A stretch of DNA of 63,757 nt from Paraburkholderia solisilvae (GTDB taxonomy: Bacteria > Pseudomonadota > Gammaproteobacteria > Burkholderiales > Burkholderiaceae). The stretch is taken from positions 1 to 63,757 of the forward strand of contig NZ_CADIKF010000044.1 in NCBI RefSeq assembly GCF_902859875.1. Reading direction: 5' to 3'. The notes under the pieces are model-generated. The model searched no databases and had not been told where the DNA came from. It saw only the letters and a program-made list of their open reading frames with translations. Below, piece by piece: positions 35,060 through 43,197 of the stretch (the stretch's first letter is position 1; the number at the start of each line of letters is the position of its first letter). Both the position numbers and the translations under genes were made by a program.

Positions 35060-35983
35060 GTGACGCTCGCCGACCCGGTCGCCGCCTATCTGTCGGGTCT
35101 CGAGCACGAGCGGCGGCTGTCCGCGCATACGCTGCGCGGCTATACGCATGAGCTCGACGAGCTGAAGAAACTGGCAAACGGCCGCCCGCTCGAAAGCCTG
35201 AGCGCCACCGATATTCGCGGCGCCGTGGTGCGCGCGCATGCGGCCGGCCTGACCGCACGCTCTATCGCGCATCGGTTGTCCGCGTGGCGCGCGTTCTATC
35301 GCTGGCTCGCGGGGCGCGTCGCGCTGCCGGCCAATCCGGTCGCGACGGTCCGCGCGCCGAAGCAGGCAAAGACGCTGCCGAAGGCGCTGTCGGTCGACGA
35401 TACGCACCGGCTGATGGAAGCGCCGGTTGCGGAAAACGCCGAAGCGCTGCGCGATCACGCGATGCTCGAACTGTTCTATTCATCGGGCTTGCGTCTCGCG
35501 GAACTGGTCGGCCTCGATGTCCAGTTCGCGGATGCCGACGGCCATCGTTCAGTGGGCTGGCTCAAGCTCGACGCGGCCGAGGTCGAAGTGCTCGGCAAGG
35601 GCAATCGCCGGCGGGTCGTGCCGGTCGGCAGCAAGGCGCTCGACGCGTTGCGCGCGTGGCTCGCGGTGCGTGGCGAGTTCGTCCGGCTGGACCCGCATCC
35701 GCTGTTCCTTTCGGCGCGGGGCAAGCGGATGTCGCCGAATGCGGTGCGCGAACGCGTGAAGCGCGTGGCGCTGACGGCCGGCATTCCCGCGAACGTGCAT
35801 CCGCACGTGCTGCGCCACTCGTTCGCGACGCATGTGCTGCAGTCGAGTGGCGATCTGCGCGCGGTGCAGGAGCTGCTCGGCCACGCGAGCATCACGGCAA
35901 CCCAGGTCTATACGTCGCTCGATTTCCAGCATCTCGCGAAGGTCTACGATCAGGCGCATCCGCGAGCGAAGAAGCGGGACTAG
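35060..35983 (+). CDS. xerC: Tyrosine recombinase XerC
   Basis: 307-aa site-specific recombinase that with XerD resolves chromosome dimers at dif under FtsK control. The N-terminal SAM-like core-binding domain spans about 1-90. The catalytic domain shows the box II motif HVLRHSFATHVL, the LLGHASITATQ block and the nucleophile Y284 (VYTSLDF). The start is a GTG at 35060. It follows DUF484 by 70 bp. Confidence 0.94.
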   Translation: MTLADPVAAYLSGLEHERRLSAHTLRGYTHELDELKKLANGRPLESLSATDIRGAVVRAHAAGLTARSIAHRLSAWRAFYRWLAGRVALPANPVATVRAPKQAKTLPKALSVDDTHRLMEAPVAENAEALRDHAMLELFYSSGLRLAELVGLDVQFADADGHRSVGWLKLDAAEVEVLGKGNRRRVVPVGSKALDALRAWLAVRGEFVRLDPHPLFLSARGKRMSPNAVRERVKRVALTAGIPANVHPHVLRHSFATHVLQSSGDLRAVQELLGHASITATQVYTSLDFQHLAKVYDQAHPRAKKRD

Positions 35984-35998
35984 CGGATGGCGGGCGCG

Positions 35999-36046
35999 GA
36001 TGCAGATGCAGATGCCGATGCAGATGCAGATGCAGATGCAGATGCA
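35999..36046. repeat. GATGCA hexamer microsatellite (8 units)
   Basis: Eight tandem GATGCA units (third unit GATGCC), starting 16 bp after the xerC stop. If xerC lost its stop, frames through it would read Ala-Asp repeats. The remainder of the 35984-36436 gap carries no gene; a TACGAT near 36334 could be the -10 of the next gene. Confidence 0.85.
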
Positions 36047-36436
36047 AGCGCGAAAGTGGATGCGGATGCGGGCGAAGCGTACCGTCGACGCGACGTAGCC
36101 AGTTGATACGCTGTGCCGCCGCTTCACGGGCGCGCGGATTTCGGCGAGCACATAAGACGACAACGCGAACTGACTGCAACCGCGAGCGATATCGGAAGCG
36201 CCGTCGTCCTATTTCGCCCTGCAAGCGCTGCGCTTCGCGACGCACTCGCGCAGTGTCGCGGCGCGCCGCCGACCCTTGTCCACCGTGAGTCGCCATAAGC
36301 CGGCATGACGGCATGCTTCGCACCAATGCGGCTACGATACGAGCTTTTTCGCCGGCCATTCTGACCATTTCCAACAGGCCTGAACGCCTGAAGCCGTGCC
36401 CCAACGGCCCATTGTTCTGCTGAATACTCAACTTTC

Positions 36437-37639
36437 ATGAATACCGTCACGCTGAAACCGTCGAAGGAAAAATCGCTGTTGCGCCGCCATCCGTGGGTTT
36501 ATGCAAACGCGATCGACCGGGTCGACGGCAAGCCGGGCGTCGGCGCCACCGTGCTCGTGCGCGCGCACGACGGCCGCTTTCTCGCGCGCGCCGCGTGGAG
36601 CCCGCATTCGCAGATCCGCGCACGCGCCTGGAGCTTCGATGAAACCGAGCCGATCGATCACGCGTTCTTCAAGCGCCGCGTGCAACGCGCGCTCGCGCAC
36701 CGGCAAGCGATGGTGCGCGACACCGGCGCGGTACGGCTGGTTTTCGGCGAAGCGGACGGCTTGCCGGGCCTGATCGTCGACTACTACGTCGCCGACGATG
36801 AAACCGCGCGCGGCCAGCTGGTCTGCCAGTTCATGGCGGCGGGCGTCGAAGCGTGGAAGGATGCGATCGTCGCCGCGCTGACCGGTGTGACCGGCTGCCC
36901 GAACATCTACGAGCGCTCGGATGTGTCGATCCGCGACAAGGAAGGGCTCGAGCCGATCACCGGCGTGCTGGCCGGCGACGCGCCGCCCGACACGCTGATT
37001 GCGAGCGAAAACGGCGTGCGGTACCACGTCGATGTGCGCAATGGCCACAAAACCGGCTTCTACGTCGACCAGCGTGACAACCGCGCGCTGGTTCAGCAGT
37101 ACGCCGGCGAGCGCGACGTGCTGAACTGCTTCTGCTACACCGGCGGCTTTTCGCTCGCGGCGCTCAAAGGCGGCGCGAAGCGCGTCGTGTCGATCGATTC
37201 GTCGGGCGAAGCGCTCGCGCTCGCGCAGCAAAACGTGGTCGCCAACGGCTTCGATGCCGCGCGCGCGACGTGGCTCGACGCCGATGCGTTCAAGACGCTG
37301 CGGCGCCTCGCCGACGACGGCGAGCGCTTCGACCTGATCGTGCTGGACCCGCCGAAGTTCGCGCCGTCGCGCGAGCACGTCGACCGGGCGGCGCGCGCCT
37401 ACAAGGACATCAACCTGAGCGGCTTCCGGCTGCTGCGTCCGGGCGGGCTGCTGTTCACGTACTCGTGCTCAGGCGCGATCGATGCTGATCTGTTCCAGAA
37501 GATCGTCGCGGGCGCGGCGGCGGATGCGCGCGTCGACGCGCGGATTCTGAAGCGCCTCGGCGCCGGCGTCGATCATCCGCTGCTCACGGCCTTCCCGGAA
37601 GGCGAATACCTGAAAGGCCTATTGTTGCAAATCGCGTGA
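36437..37639 (+). CDS. rlmI: 23S rRNA m5C methyltransferase RlmI-like (class I SAM-dependent)
   Basis: 400-aa enzyme with an N-terminal PUA domain (about 1-75), a central RlmI EEHEH-type domain and a C-terminal Rossmann methyltransferase (about 190-400). Motif I is in NCFCYTGGFSLAALKGGAKRV and the catalytic region is VLDPPKFAPSR; YSCSGAI includes the family cysteine. It probably methylates C1962 of 23S rRNA as in E. coli RlmI. It is the only gene between xerC and cobW. Confidence 0.9.
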   Translation: MNTVTLKPSKEKSLLRRHPWVYANAIDRVDGKPGVGATVLVRAHDGRFLARAAWSPHSQIRARAWSFDETEPIDHAFFKRRVQRALAHRQAMVRDTGAVRLVFGEADGLPGLIVDYYVADDETARGQLVCQFMAAGVEAWKDAIVAALTGVTGCPNIYERSDVSIRDKEGLEPITGVLAGDAPPDTLIASENGVRYHVDVRNGHKTGFYVDQRDNRALVQQYAGERDVLNCFCYTGGFSLAALKGGAKRVVSIDSSGEALALAQQNVVANGFDAARATWLDADAFKTLRRLADDGERFDLIVLDPPKFAPSREHVDRAARAYKDINLSGFRLLRPGGLLFTYSCSGAIDADLFQKIVAGAAADARVDARILKRLGAGVDHPLLTAFPEGEYLKGLLLQIA

Positions 37640-37998
37640 TCGCCCATAGTTCGGTGTGTTTCCCGTACGCGAACGGCGGCGGCGGACGATGGCGGCAGGC
37701 CCGAGGCTGGTAACGGCGACCGGGCGAGGCTGCGGGTCGTGACGGTGGGTCGTGACCCGCGGCCCGCTATATGCCGGTCCGGGTTCCGCTCCGAGCCAGA
37801 ACCGGCCGGGCGCGCGCTGAGAGTGGACCGGCCACCGGCCACCGCGATGAGCCCGGTCAACCTCCGGCAGCAGGTCCGCAGATATGTTTCAATATCCGGC
37901 TCGATCCACCGGCCACGGCCGGCGGTTCCCGCCCCCGATTCACGTGCGGGCCGCATTCCACCCGATGGACCCTCGCATAAACAGACAGGCGATACGAC
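37640..37998. other. Intergenic region upstream of cobW-like gene
   Basis: About 360 bp without a supported gene. A short imperfect inverted repeat (GCGGGTC ... GACCCGC, about 37731-37759) also contains a direct repeat GGGTCGTGAC. The region is a likely place for zinc-responsive control, but no clear Zur-type palindrome was seen. Confidence 0.35.
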
Positions 37999-39099
37999 AT
38001 GGCGACCAACATGATTCCCGTGACCATCCTCACCGGCTTTCTGGGTAGCGGCAAAACCACGCTGCTCAAGCGCATCCTGAACGAGAAGCACGGCATGAAG
38101 ATCGCCGTGATCGAAAACGAGTTCGGCGAAGAAAACATCGACAATGAGATCCTCGTGCAGGAGTCCAACGAGCAGATCATTCAGATGAGCAACGGCTGCA
38201 TCTGCTGCACGATCCGCGGCGACCTCGCGCGCGCGTTGGTGGACCTCGTCGCGCAGAAGCAGGCAGGCAAGCTCGATTTCGACCGCGTCGTGATCGAAAC
38301 CACCGGCCTCGCGAACCCGGGTCCGGTCGCGCAGACCTTCTTCATGGACGACAGCATCGCCGACGAATATCTGCTCGACGCGATCATCACGCTCGTCGAC
38401 GCCAAGCATGCGAACCATCAGCTCGATGAGCACGAGGTCGTGCAGCGCCAGGTCGGCTTTGCAGACCGGCTCTTCATCACCAAGTCGGATCTGGTCGACG
38501 AAGCCGCGCTAGGCGACCTGCGGCATCGCCTGCTGCATATGAACCCGAAAGCGGCCATCAAGGTCGTGAATTTCGGCGAGGCCGACATCAAGGAAATCTT
38601 CGATCTGCGCGGCTTCAACCTGAACGCGAAGCTCGAGATCGACCCCGACTTCCTCGCCGAAGACGAACACGATCACGCGCATCACGACCATGACCACGCT
38701 CATGACCATGATCACGACCATGCGAACTGCGATCACGAGCATGGTCATTGCGATCACGAAGGCCATGATCACGGCCATCACCACCATCACGCGCATCACG
38801 ACGACAAGATCAAATCGTTCGTGTATCGCAGCGACCGGCCGTTCGATCCGAACAAGCTCGAGGACTTCCTTGGCGGTATTCTGCAAATCTACGGCGAGCG
38901 GCTGTTGCGCTACAAGGGCGTGCTGTATATGAAGGGTGTCGATCGCAAGGTGGTGTTCCAGGGCGTACATCAGATGATGGGCAGCGATCTTGCCGCGAAA
39001 TGGCAACCGGCCGAGACCAGGACCAACAAGATGGTCTTTATCGGCATCGAACTGCCGCAGGACCTGATTATCGACGGCCTGGACGCGTGCCTTGCTTAA
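37999..39099 (+). CDS. CobW/COG0523-family GTPase, His-rich zinc metallochaperone
   Basis: 366-aa P-loop GTPase. Walker A GFLGSGKTT (13-21) precedes the family CxCC motif at C67-I-C69-C70, which binds a metal. A histidine/aspartate-rich linker (about 221-270, with more than 20 His) lies between the G domain and the CobW_C domain (from about 272, KSFVYRSDRPFDP). Such proteins move zinc to client enzymes when the metal is scarce. The cysteine-poor DksA gene follows in the same direction (540-bp gap), a neighbourhood found with zinc-limitation genes in other bacteria. Confidence 0.92.
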   Translation: MATNMIPVTILTGFLGSGKTTLLKRILNEKHGMKIAVIENEFGEENIDNEILVQESNEQIIQMSNGCICCTIRGDLARALVDLVAQKQAGKLDFDRVVIETTGLANPGPVAQTFFMDDSIADEYLLDAIITLVDAKHANHQLDEHEVVQRQVGFADRLFITKSDLVDEAALGDLRHRLLHMNPKAAIKVVNFGEADIKEIFDLRGFNLNAKLEIDPDFLAEDEHDHAHHDHDHAHDHDHDHANCDHEHGHCDHEGHDHGHHHHHAHHDDKIKSFVYRSDRPFDPNKLEDFLGGILQIYGERLLRYKGVLYMKGVDRKVVFQGVHQMMGSDLAAKWQPAETRTNKMVFIGIELPQDLIIDGLDACLA

Positions 39100-39638
39100 A
39101 TTTGCTTGAGAGTTGCATTAGGTTGCACCGGTTGTCGCGTACCGATTTAAGACAAGTTCAATGACGCGGCTGAATCGCATCAACGTCCTGCGGTCTAACG
39201 CACGTAGGACCATCGCTTTTTAGCGGTTGGCGCGTTATATTTTGGCGATATCCGGGGCTGTGGCAGGGATTGCCCCGGATTGCGGAGCCTTATTGTGATT
39301 CAGTTACAATACAGCCCCGCTAGAGAAGCAGATGATTCGCCCGGTCAGCGCGCATCCGTGCCGGGCAAGCAACGGCGCCGGAAAACCTGATCCGGGTAAC
39401 ACGCCGATATGCCGGCAGGCACGCCGGCTCATAACGCGCGCTGCCAGGGAAGCATTGCCTCGGGAGTATCTGTAGATCGGTTCCAGAGGAGTTCGGCCCC
39501 GCATCGGCGCTTCGGCGTCACGACAGCCCACCGTCCGTGTTCGCCGGCGCAAGAATCGAGCGTCTTTGACGCGCCTATGCGGGCAACACGAAAGTGCGGG
39601 CAAATCACCGTTTGCCTCACATTGAAGAAGCAAGCCAG
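39100..39638. other. Long leader/intergenic region upstream of dksA
   Basis: 539 bp with no supported ORF. A TACAAT at 39305-39310 is the best -10 candidate for dksA (TTGCGG at 39280-39285 would give a 19-bp spacer), implying a leader of about 320 nt. GTTATATTTTGGCGATATC at about 39232 is only a poor half-match to a Zur-type site. Confidence 0.35.
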
Positions 39639-40058
39639 ATGACGACGAAACGACTCTTGACTGAAGCCGAAATCCTGAAGATGAGCGACAAGGATTACAT
39701 GAACGAGGATCAGCTCGCTTTCTTCAAGAACCGGCTCGAGCAGCTGCAGGCGGAGATTCTCCGCAATGCAGGCCAGACCACCGAGAATCTGCGCGAAACC
39801 GTGATCGTGCCGGACCCGGCCGACCGCGCGACGATCGAGGAAGAGCATGCGCTCGAACTGCGCACGCGCGACCGCGAGCGCAAGCTCCTGAAGAAGGTGC
39901 AGCAGTCGCTCGGGCGGATCGAATCCGGTGAGTACGGCTGGTGCGAAGAAACCGGCGAACCGATCGGCATCCCGCGTCTGATCGCGCGGCCGACCGCGAC
40001 GCTGTCGCTCGAAGCGCAGGAGCGCCGCGAGCTGCGCCAGAAGCTGTTCGGCGACTGA
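39639..40058 (+). CDS. dksA: DksA-type RNA polymerase-binding factor, zinc-finger cysteines missing
   Basis: 139-aa transcription factor that enters the RNA polymerase secondary channel with ppGpp. The coiled-coil helices (about 35-110) carry the tip acidic residues in VIVPDPADRATIEEEHALE. The C-terminal globular region reads YGWCEETGEPIGIPRLIARPT then ATLSLEAQERRE: the first Cys is present but the other three Zn ligands are T, S and A. Alphaproteobacterial DksA and Pseudomonas DksA2 have similar cysteine-poor sites and work without zinc. The ATG at 39639 gives the family start. Confidence 0.94.
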   Translation: MTTKRLLTEAEILKMSDKDYMNEDQLAFFKNRLEQLQAEILRNAGQTTENLRETVIVPDPADRATIEEEHALELRTRDRERKLLKKVQQSLGRIESGEYGWCEETGEPIGIPRLIARPTATLSLEAQERRELRQKLFGD

Positions 40059-40108
40059 ACATTGGCAAGACGCGGCGCGGGGTCCGCGTCCTGATGGCGG
40101 CTTCCTTG

Positions 40109-40142
40109 AGAGGCGCACGGGTTCGTGCGCCTCTTTTGTTTT
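40109..40142 (+). terminator. Rho-independent terminator after dksA
   Basis: An 11-bp stem AGAGGCGCACG / CGTGCGCCTCT (40109-40119 with 40124-40134) with a 4-nt loop and a TTTGTTTTG tail. Confidence 0.9.
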
Positions 40143-40338
40143 GTGGTCCTGTATTGGTCCTGCCGTCACATGACTGACTCGAGCCCGCTTCATCGCGAAC
40201 GTGCCGGCCATCGACAGGTAAGCCTCACCGGCGCCGGCCCGCGATATCACGCACGAATTACCGGAAAACGCGAATTCTTCTGGCGAAACCCCGCACGACA
40301 GCGCACGGCGTTTCCCTGCGGCTCAGCGCGACGAGCCC

Positions 40339-40365
40339 TTGATATGGGCTCGCAAGCCCTAAAAT
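40339..40365 (+). promoter_or_regulatory. Candidate hslVU promoter
   Basis: TTGATA (40339-40344) and TAAAAT (40360-40365) with a short 15-bp spacer, 120 bp upstream of hslV. CTTGATA resembles a sigma-32 -35 element, but the matching CCCGAT is 24 bp away, too far for a good heat-shock promoter. Confidence 0.35.
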
Positions 40366-40487
40366 AATCCCGATGCGTTGCACGCGCGCGCGTCCCGATG
40401 CCCTCTCGCGCGCCGTCCGCTGTCACGGATTTTCGCGGTGACGCAGCGCCGGCACCGCGTCCTACCTGTTTTGCAAAAGGAACGCAT

Positions 40488-41024
40488 ATGGAGCAATTTC
40501 ACGGCACGACGATCGTCTCCGTGCGCCGCGGCGACCAGGTCGCACTAGGCGGCGATGGCCAGGTGACACTCGGCAACATCGTCATGAAAGGCGGCGCGAA
40601 GAAAGTCCGGCGCATCTACAACGGCAAGGTGCTGGTCGGGTTCGCCGGCGGCACGGCCGACGCCTTCTCGCTGCTCGATCGCTTCGAAGCGAAGCTGGAA
40701 AAGCACCAGGGCAATCTCACCCGCGCCGCCGTCGAGCTCGCCAAGGACTGGCGCACCGACCGCATGCTGCGCCGGCTCGAAGCGATGCTGATCGCCGCCG
40801 ACGCACAGACCACGCTCGTGATCACCGGCAACGGCGACGTGCTCGACCCGGAAGGCGGCATTTGCGCGATCGGCTCCGGCGGCGCGTATGCGCAGGCCGC
40901 GGCGAGAGCGCTGACGGACAACACGGCGCTGTCGCCGCGCGAGATCGTCGAGAAGTCGCTGGAGATTGCCGGCGACATGTGCATCTACACGAACCACAAC
41001 CGCGTCATCGAAACGATCGAGTAA
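40488..41024 (+). CDS. hslV: ATP-dependent protease proteolytic subunit HslV
   Basis: 178-aa threonine protease forming the dodecameric core of the ClpYQ/HslUV protease. A six-residue propeptide (MEQFHG) precedes the conserved N-terminal nucleophile threonine (T7 in TTIVSVRR); the family in E. coli has only Met before it. VAVGGDGQVTLG-type signature and the GSGGAYAQAAARAL motif are present. The stop is 9 bp before hslU, so the two are one operon. Confidence 0.97.
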   Translation: MEQFHGTTIVSVRRGDQVALGGDGQVTLGNIVMKGGAKKVRRIYNGKVLVGFAGGTADAFSLLDRFEAKLEKHQGNLTRAAVELAKDWRTDRMLRRLEAMLIAADAQTTLVITGNGDVLDPEGGICAIGSGGAYAQAAARALTDNTALSPREIVEKSLEIAGDMCIYTNHNRVIETIE

Positions 41025-41033
41025 GGACCCACG

Positions 41034-42374
41034 ATGAGCACCATGACTCCCGCCGAGATCGTCTCGGAACTCGACAAGCACATCATCGGCCAGGACCGCG
41101 CGAAAAAAGCCGTCGCCGTCGCGCTGCGCAATCGCTGGCGCCGTCAGCAGGTCGCCGACCCACTGCGGCAGGAAATTACGCCGAAGAACATCCTGATGAT
41201 CGGACCGACCGGCGTCGGCAAGACCGAAATCGCGCGGCGTCTCGCGAAACTTGCGGACGCGCCGTTCATCAAGATCGAAGCGACCAAGTTCACCGAGGTG
41301 GGCTACGTGGGCCGCGACGTCGACAGCATCGTGCGCGATCTGATGGAAATCTCGGTCAAGCAGACGCGCGAGAGCGAAATGCGCAAGGTGCGCACAAAGG
41401 CGCAGGATCAGGCGGAAGACCGCATTCTCGACATCCTGCTGCCGGGCGCGCGCGCGGTCGGTTTCAGCTCAGGCGCGAGCGAGCATCACGAAGAATCCGG
41501 CTCGACGCGCCAGACGTTTCGCAAGCGCCTGCGCGAAGGCCAGCTCGACGATAAGGAAATCGAACTGGACATCGAGACGCCGGCGACCGGCATGGACATC
41601 ATGGGCCCGCCGGGCATGGAAGACATGACCGAGCAGATCCGTTCGATGTTCGCGAATCTGGGCGGCGGCAAGAAGTCGCGTCGCAAACTGAAGGTGAAGG
41701 AAGCGCTGAAGCTGCTGACCGACGAAGAAGCGTCGAAGATGCTCAACGACGAAGAGATCAAAACGCGCTCGGTGCAGAACGTCGAGCAGAACGGCATCGT
41801 GTTTCTCGACGAGATCGACAAGATCGCGTCACGCAACGAAGCCGGCGGCGGCGAGGTGTCGCGCCAGGGCGTGCAGCGCGACCTGCTGCCGCTCGTCGAG
41901 GGCACGACGATCAACACCAAATACGGGATGGTGAAGACCGATCACATCCTGTTTATCGCAAGCGGCGCGTTTCATCTGGCCAAGCCGAGCGATCTGATTC
42001 CGGAGCTGCAGGGGCGCTTTCCGATTCGCGTCGAACTCGATTCGCTGTCGGTGAAGGACTTCGAAGCGATTCTGGTCGCCACCGACGCGAGCCTCGTCAA
42101 GCAATACCAGGCATTGCTCGAGACGGAGGACGTGCACCTCGATTTCGCCGACGACGGCATCCGGCGTCTCGCCGAAATCGCGTTTTCGGTCAACGAGAAG
42201 ACCGAGAACATCGGCGCGCGGCGGCTCTATACGGTCATCGAAAAACTGCTCGAAGAAGTATCGTTCGCGGCGGGCAACCACGCCGGGCAGAACGTGATGA
42301 TCGACGCCGCGTATGTCGACCGCGCGCTGAACGAAGTCGCGGACGACGAAGATCTTTCTCGCTACGTGCTGTAA
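41034..42374 (+). CDS. hslU: ATP-dependent protease ATPase subunit HslU
   Basis: 446-aa AAA+ unfoldase. Walker A GPTGVGKT at 57-64, Walker B VFLDEIDKIA, and the sensor-2 region ENIGARRLYTVIE are intact. The family-specific I-domain (about 110-240) includes the methionine-rich MDIMGPPGMEDM stretch. The GYVG pore loop (FTEVGYVGRDV) is present. With HslV it degrades SulA-like and misfolded proteins. A strong terminator follows 60 bp later. Confidence 0.97.
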   Translation: MSTMTPAEIVSELDKHIIGQDRAKKAVAVALRNRWRRQQVADPLRQEITPKNILMIGPTGVGKTEIARRLAKLADAPFIKIEATKFTEVGYVGRDVDSIVRDLMEISVKQTRESEMRKVRTKAQDQAEDRILDILLPGARAVGFSSGASEHHEESGSTRQTFRKRLREGQLDDKEIELDIETPATGMDIMGPPGMEDMTEQIRSMFANLGGGKKSRRKLKVKEALKLLTDEEASKMLNDEEIKTRSVQNVEQNGIVFLDEIDKIASRNEAGGGEVSRQGVQRDLLPLVEGTTINTKYGMVKTDHILFIASGAFHLAKPSDLIPELQGRFPIRVELDSLSVKDFEAILVATDASLVKQYQALLETEDVHLDFADDGIRRLAEIAFSVNEKTENIGARRLYTVIEKLLEEVSFAAGNHAGQNVMIDAAYVDRALNEVADDEDLSRYVL

Positions 42375-42437
42375 ATCGCGCGGACCGGCGCAACGCGCCG
42401 GTCAGGAAAATGCGACAGACGGCTTCGGCCTGAACTG

Positions 42438-42477
42438 CACCCCAAAAGTTGAACCCCGACTTTTGGGGTGTTTTTTA
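42438..42477 (+). terminator. Rho-independent terminator after hslU
   Basis: A 12-bp perfect stem CACCCCAAAAGT / ACTTTTGGGGTG (42438-42449 with 42459-42470) and a tail of six T. The adjacent TGAACTGCACCCC sequence resembles the end of an IS3-group insertion sequence, see findings. Confidence 0.9.
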
Positions 42478-42654
42478 TTGCGAAGCACGACGAACACAGC
42501 TCGAGCGACAGGCTGTCGGCGAATATCCGGCCGGCGGCACGGCATCGGAGCAAAGGCGCCGGCCCGCGGCACGCTCAGCGGCTTCGTTGATCGGCGCCGC
42601 ATCACCGCGTCACCGCACACCGCGGCGCCGCGCGCGACCCGCACGCCAACGCCG

Positions 42655-43197
42655 CTACTGCTTCACCGGCCGCTTCGCGAGCTTGCGCTGCAGTGTGCGC
42701 CGGTGCATGTTCAACGCCCGCGCGGTGGCCGAAATATTGCCGCCGTTCTCCGCCAGCACGCGCTGGATATGCTCCCATTCGAGCCGCGCGACCGACAGCG
42801 GCGCCGGATGCTCGATCGCTTCCTCCGCCTGCACCGCGCTTGCTTCGGTCTGCAGCGCCGCGAGAATCGTCTCGACATTGGCCGGCTTCGCCAGATAGTT
42901 GTCCGCGCCATCTTTCACCGCCTGCACCGCCGTCGCGATGCTCGCGTAGCCGGTCAGCACCAGCATCCGCGCGTTCGGCTGCAGCTCGCGCAGCGGCGCG
43001 ACCAGGTTGAGCCCGGAATCCTTGCCCAGATGCAGGTCCACGGTGATCTGCCCGAACTTCTGCTGGTTCGCGAGATGGATCGCGTCGTCGGCGTTGTGCG
43101 CCTCGGCAACCGTATAGCCGCGCCGCGTCAGCCCCCGCGCGAGGATGCCGGAGAACACCTCGTCGTCGTCGATCACGAGGAAATTCATATCGCTCAT
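42655..43197 (-). CDS. RegA/PrrA/RoxR-family redox response regulator
   Basis: 180-aa regulator. The receiver domain has D10-D12 and phosphoacceptor D54 (ITVDLHLGKDSGL). A proline-rich linker leads to a Fis-type helix-turn-helix (about 140-180, EWEHIQRVLAENGGNISATARALNMHRRTLQRKL). This receiver plus Fis-HTH layout and the sequence near the C-terminus match the ActR/RegA group, global redox regulators in proteobacteria. It overlaps the kinase gene by 4 bp (ATGA). Confidence 0.92.
   Translation of the reverse strand: MSDMNFLVIDDDEVFSGILARGLTRRGYTVAEAHNADDAIHLANQQKFGQITVDLHLGKDSGLNLVAPLRELQPNARMLVLTGYASIATAVQAVKDGADNYLAKPANVETILAALQTEASAVQAEEAIEHPAPLSVARLEWEHIQRVLAENGGNISATARALNMHRRTLQRKLAKRPVKQ

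Noticed and set aside
39228..39252. Zur-type palindrome upstream of dksA
   Set aside because: GTTATATTTTGGCGATATC matches only a half-site; the other half lacks the required complementarity.
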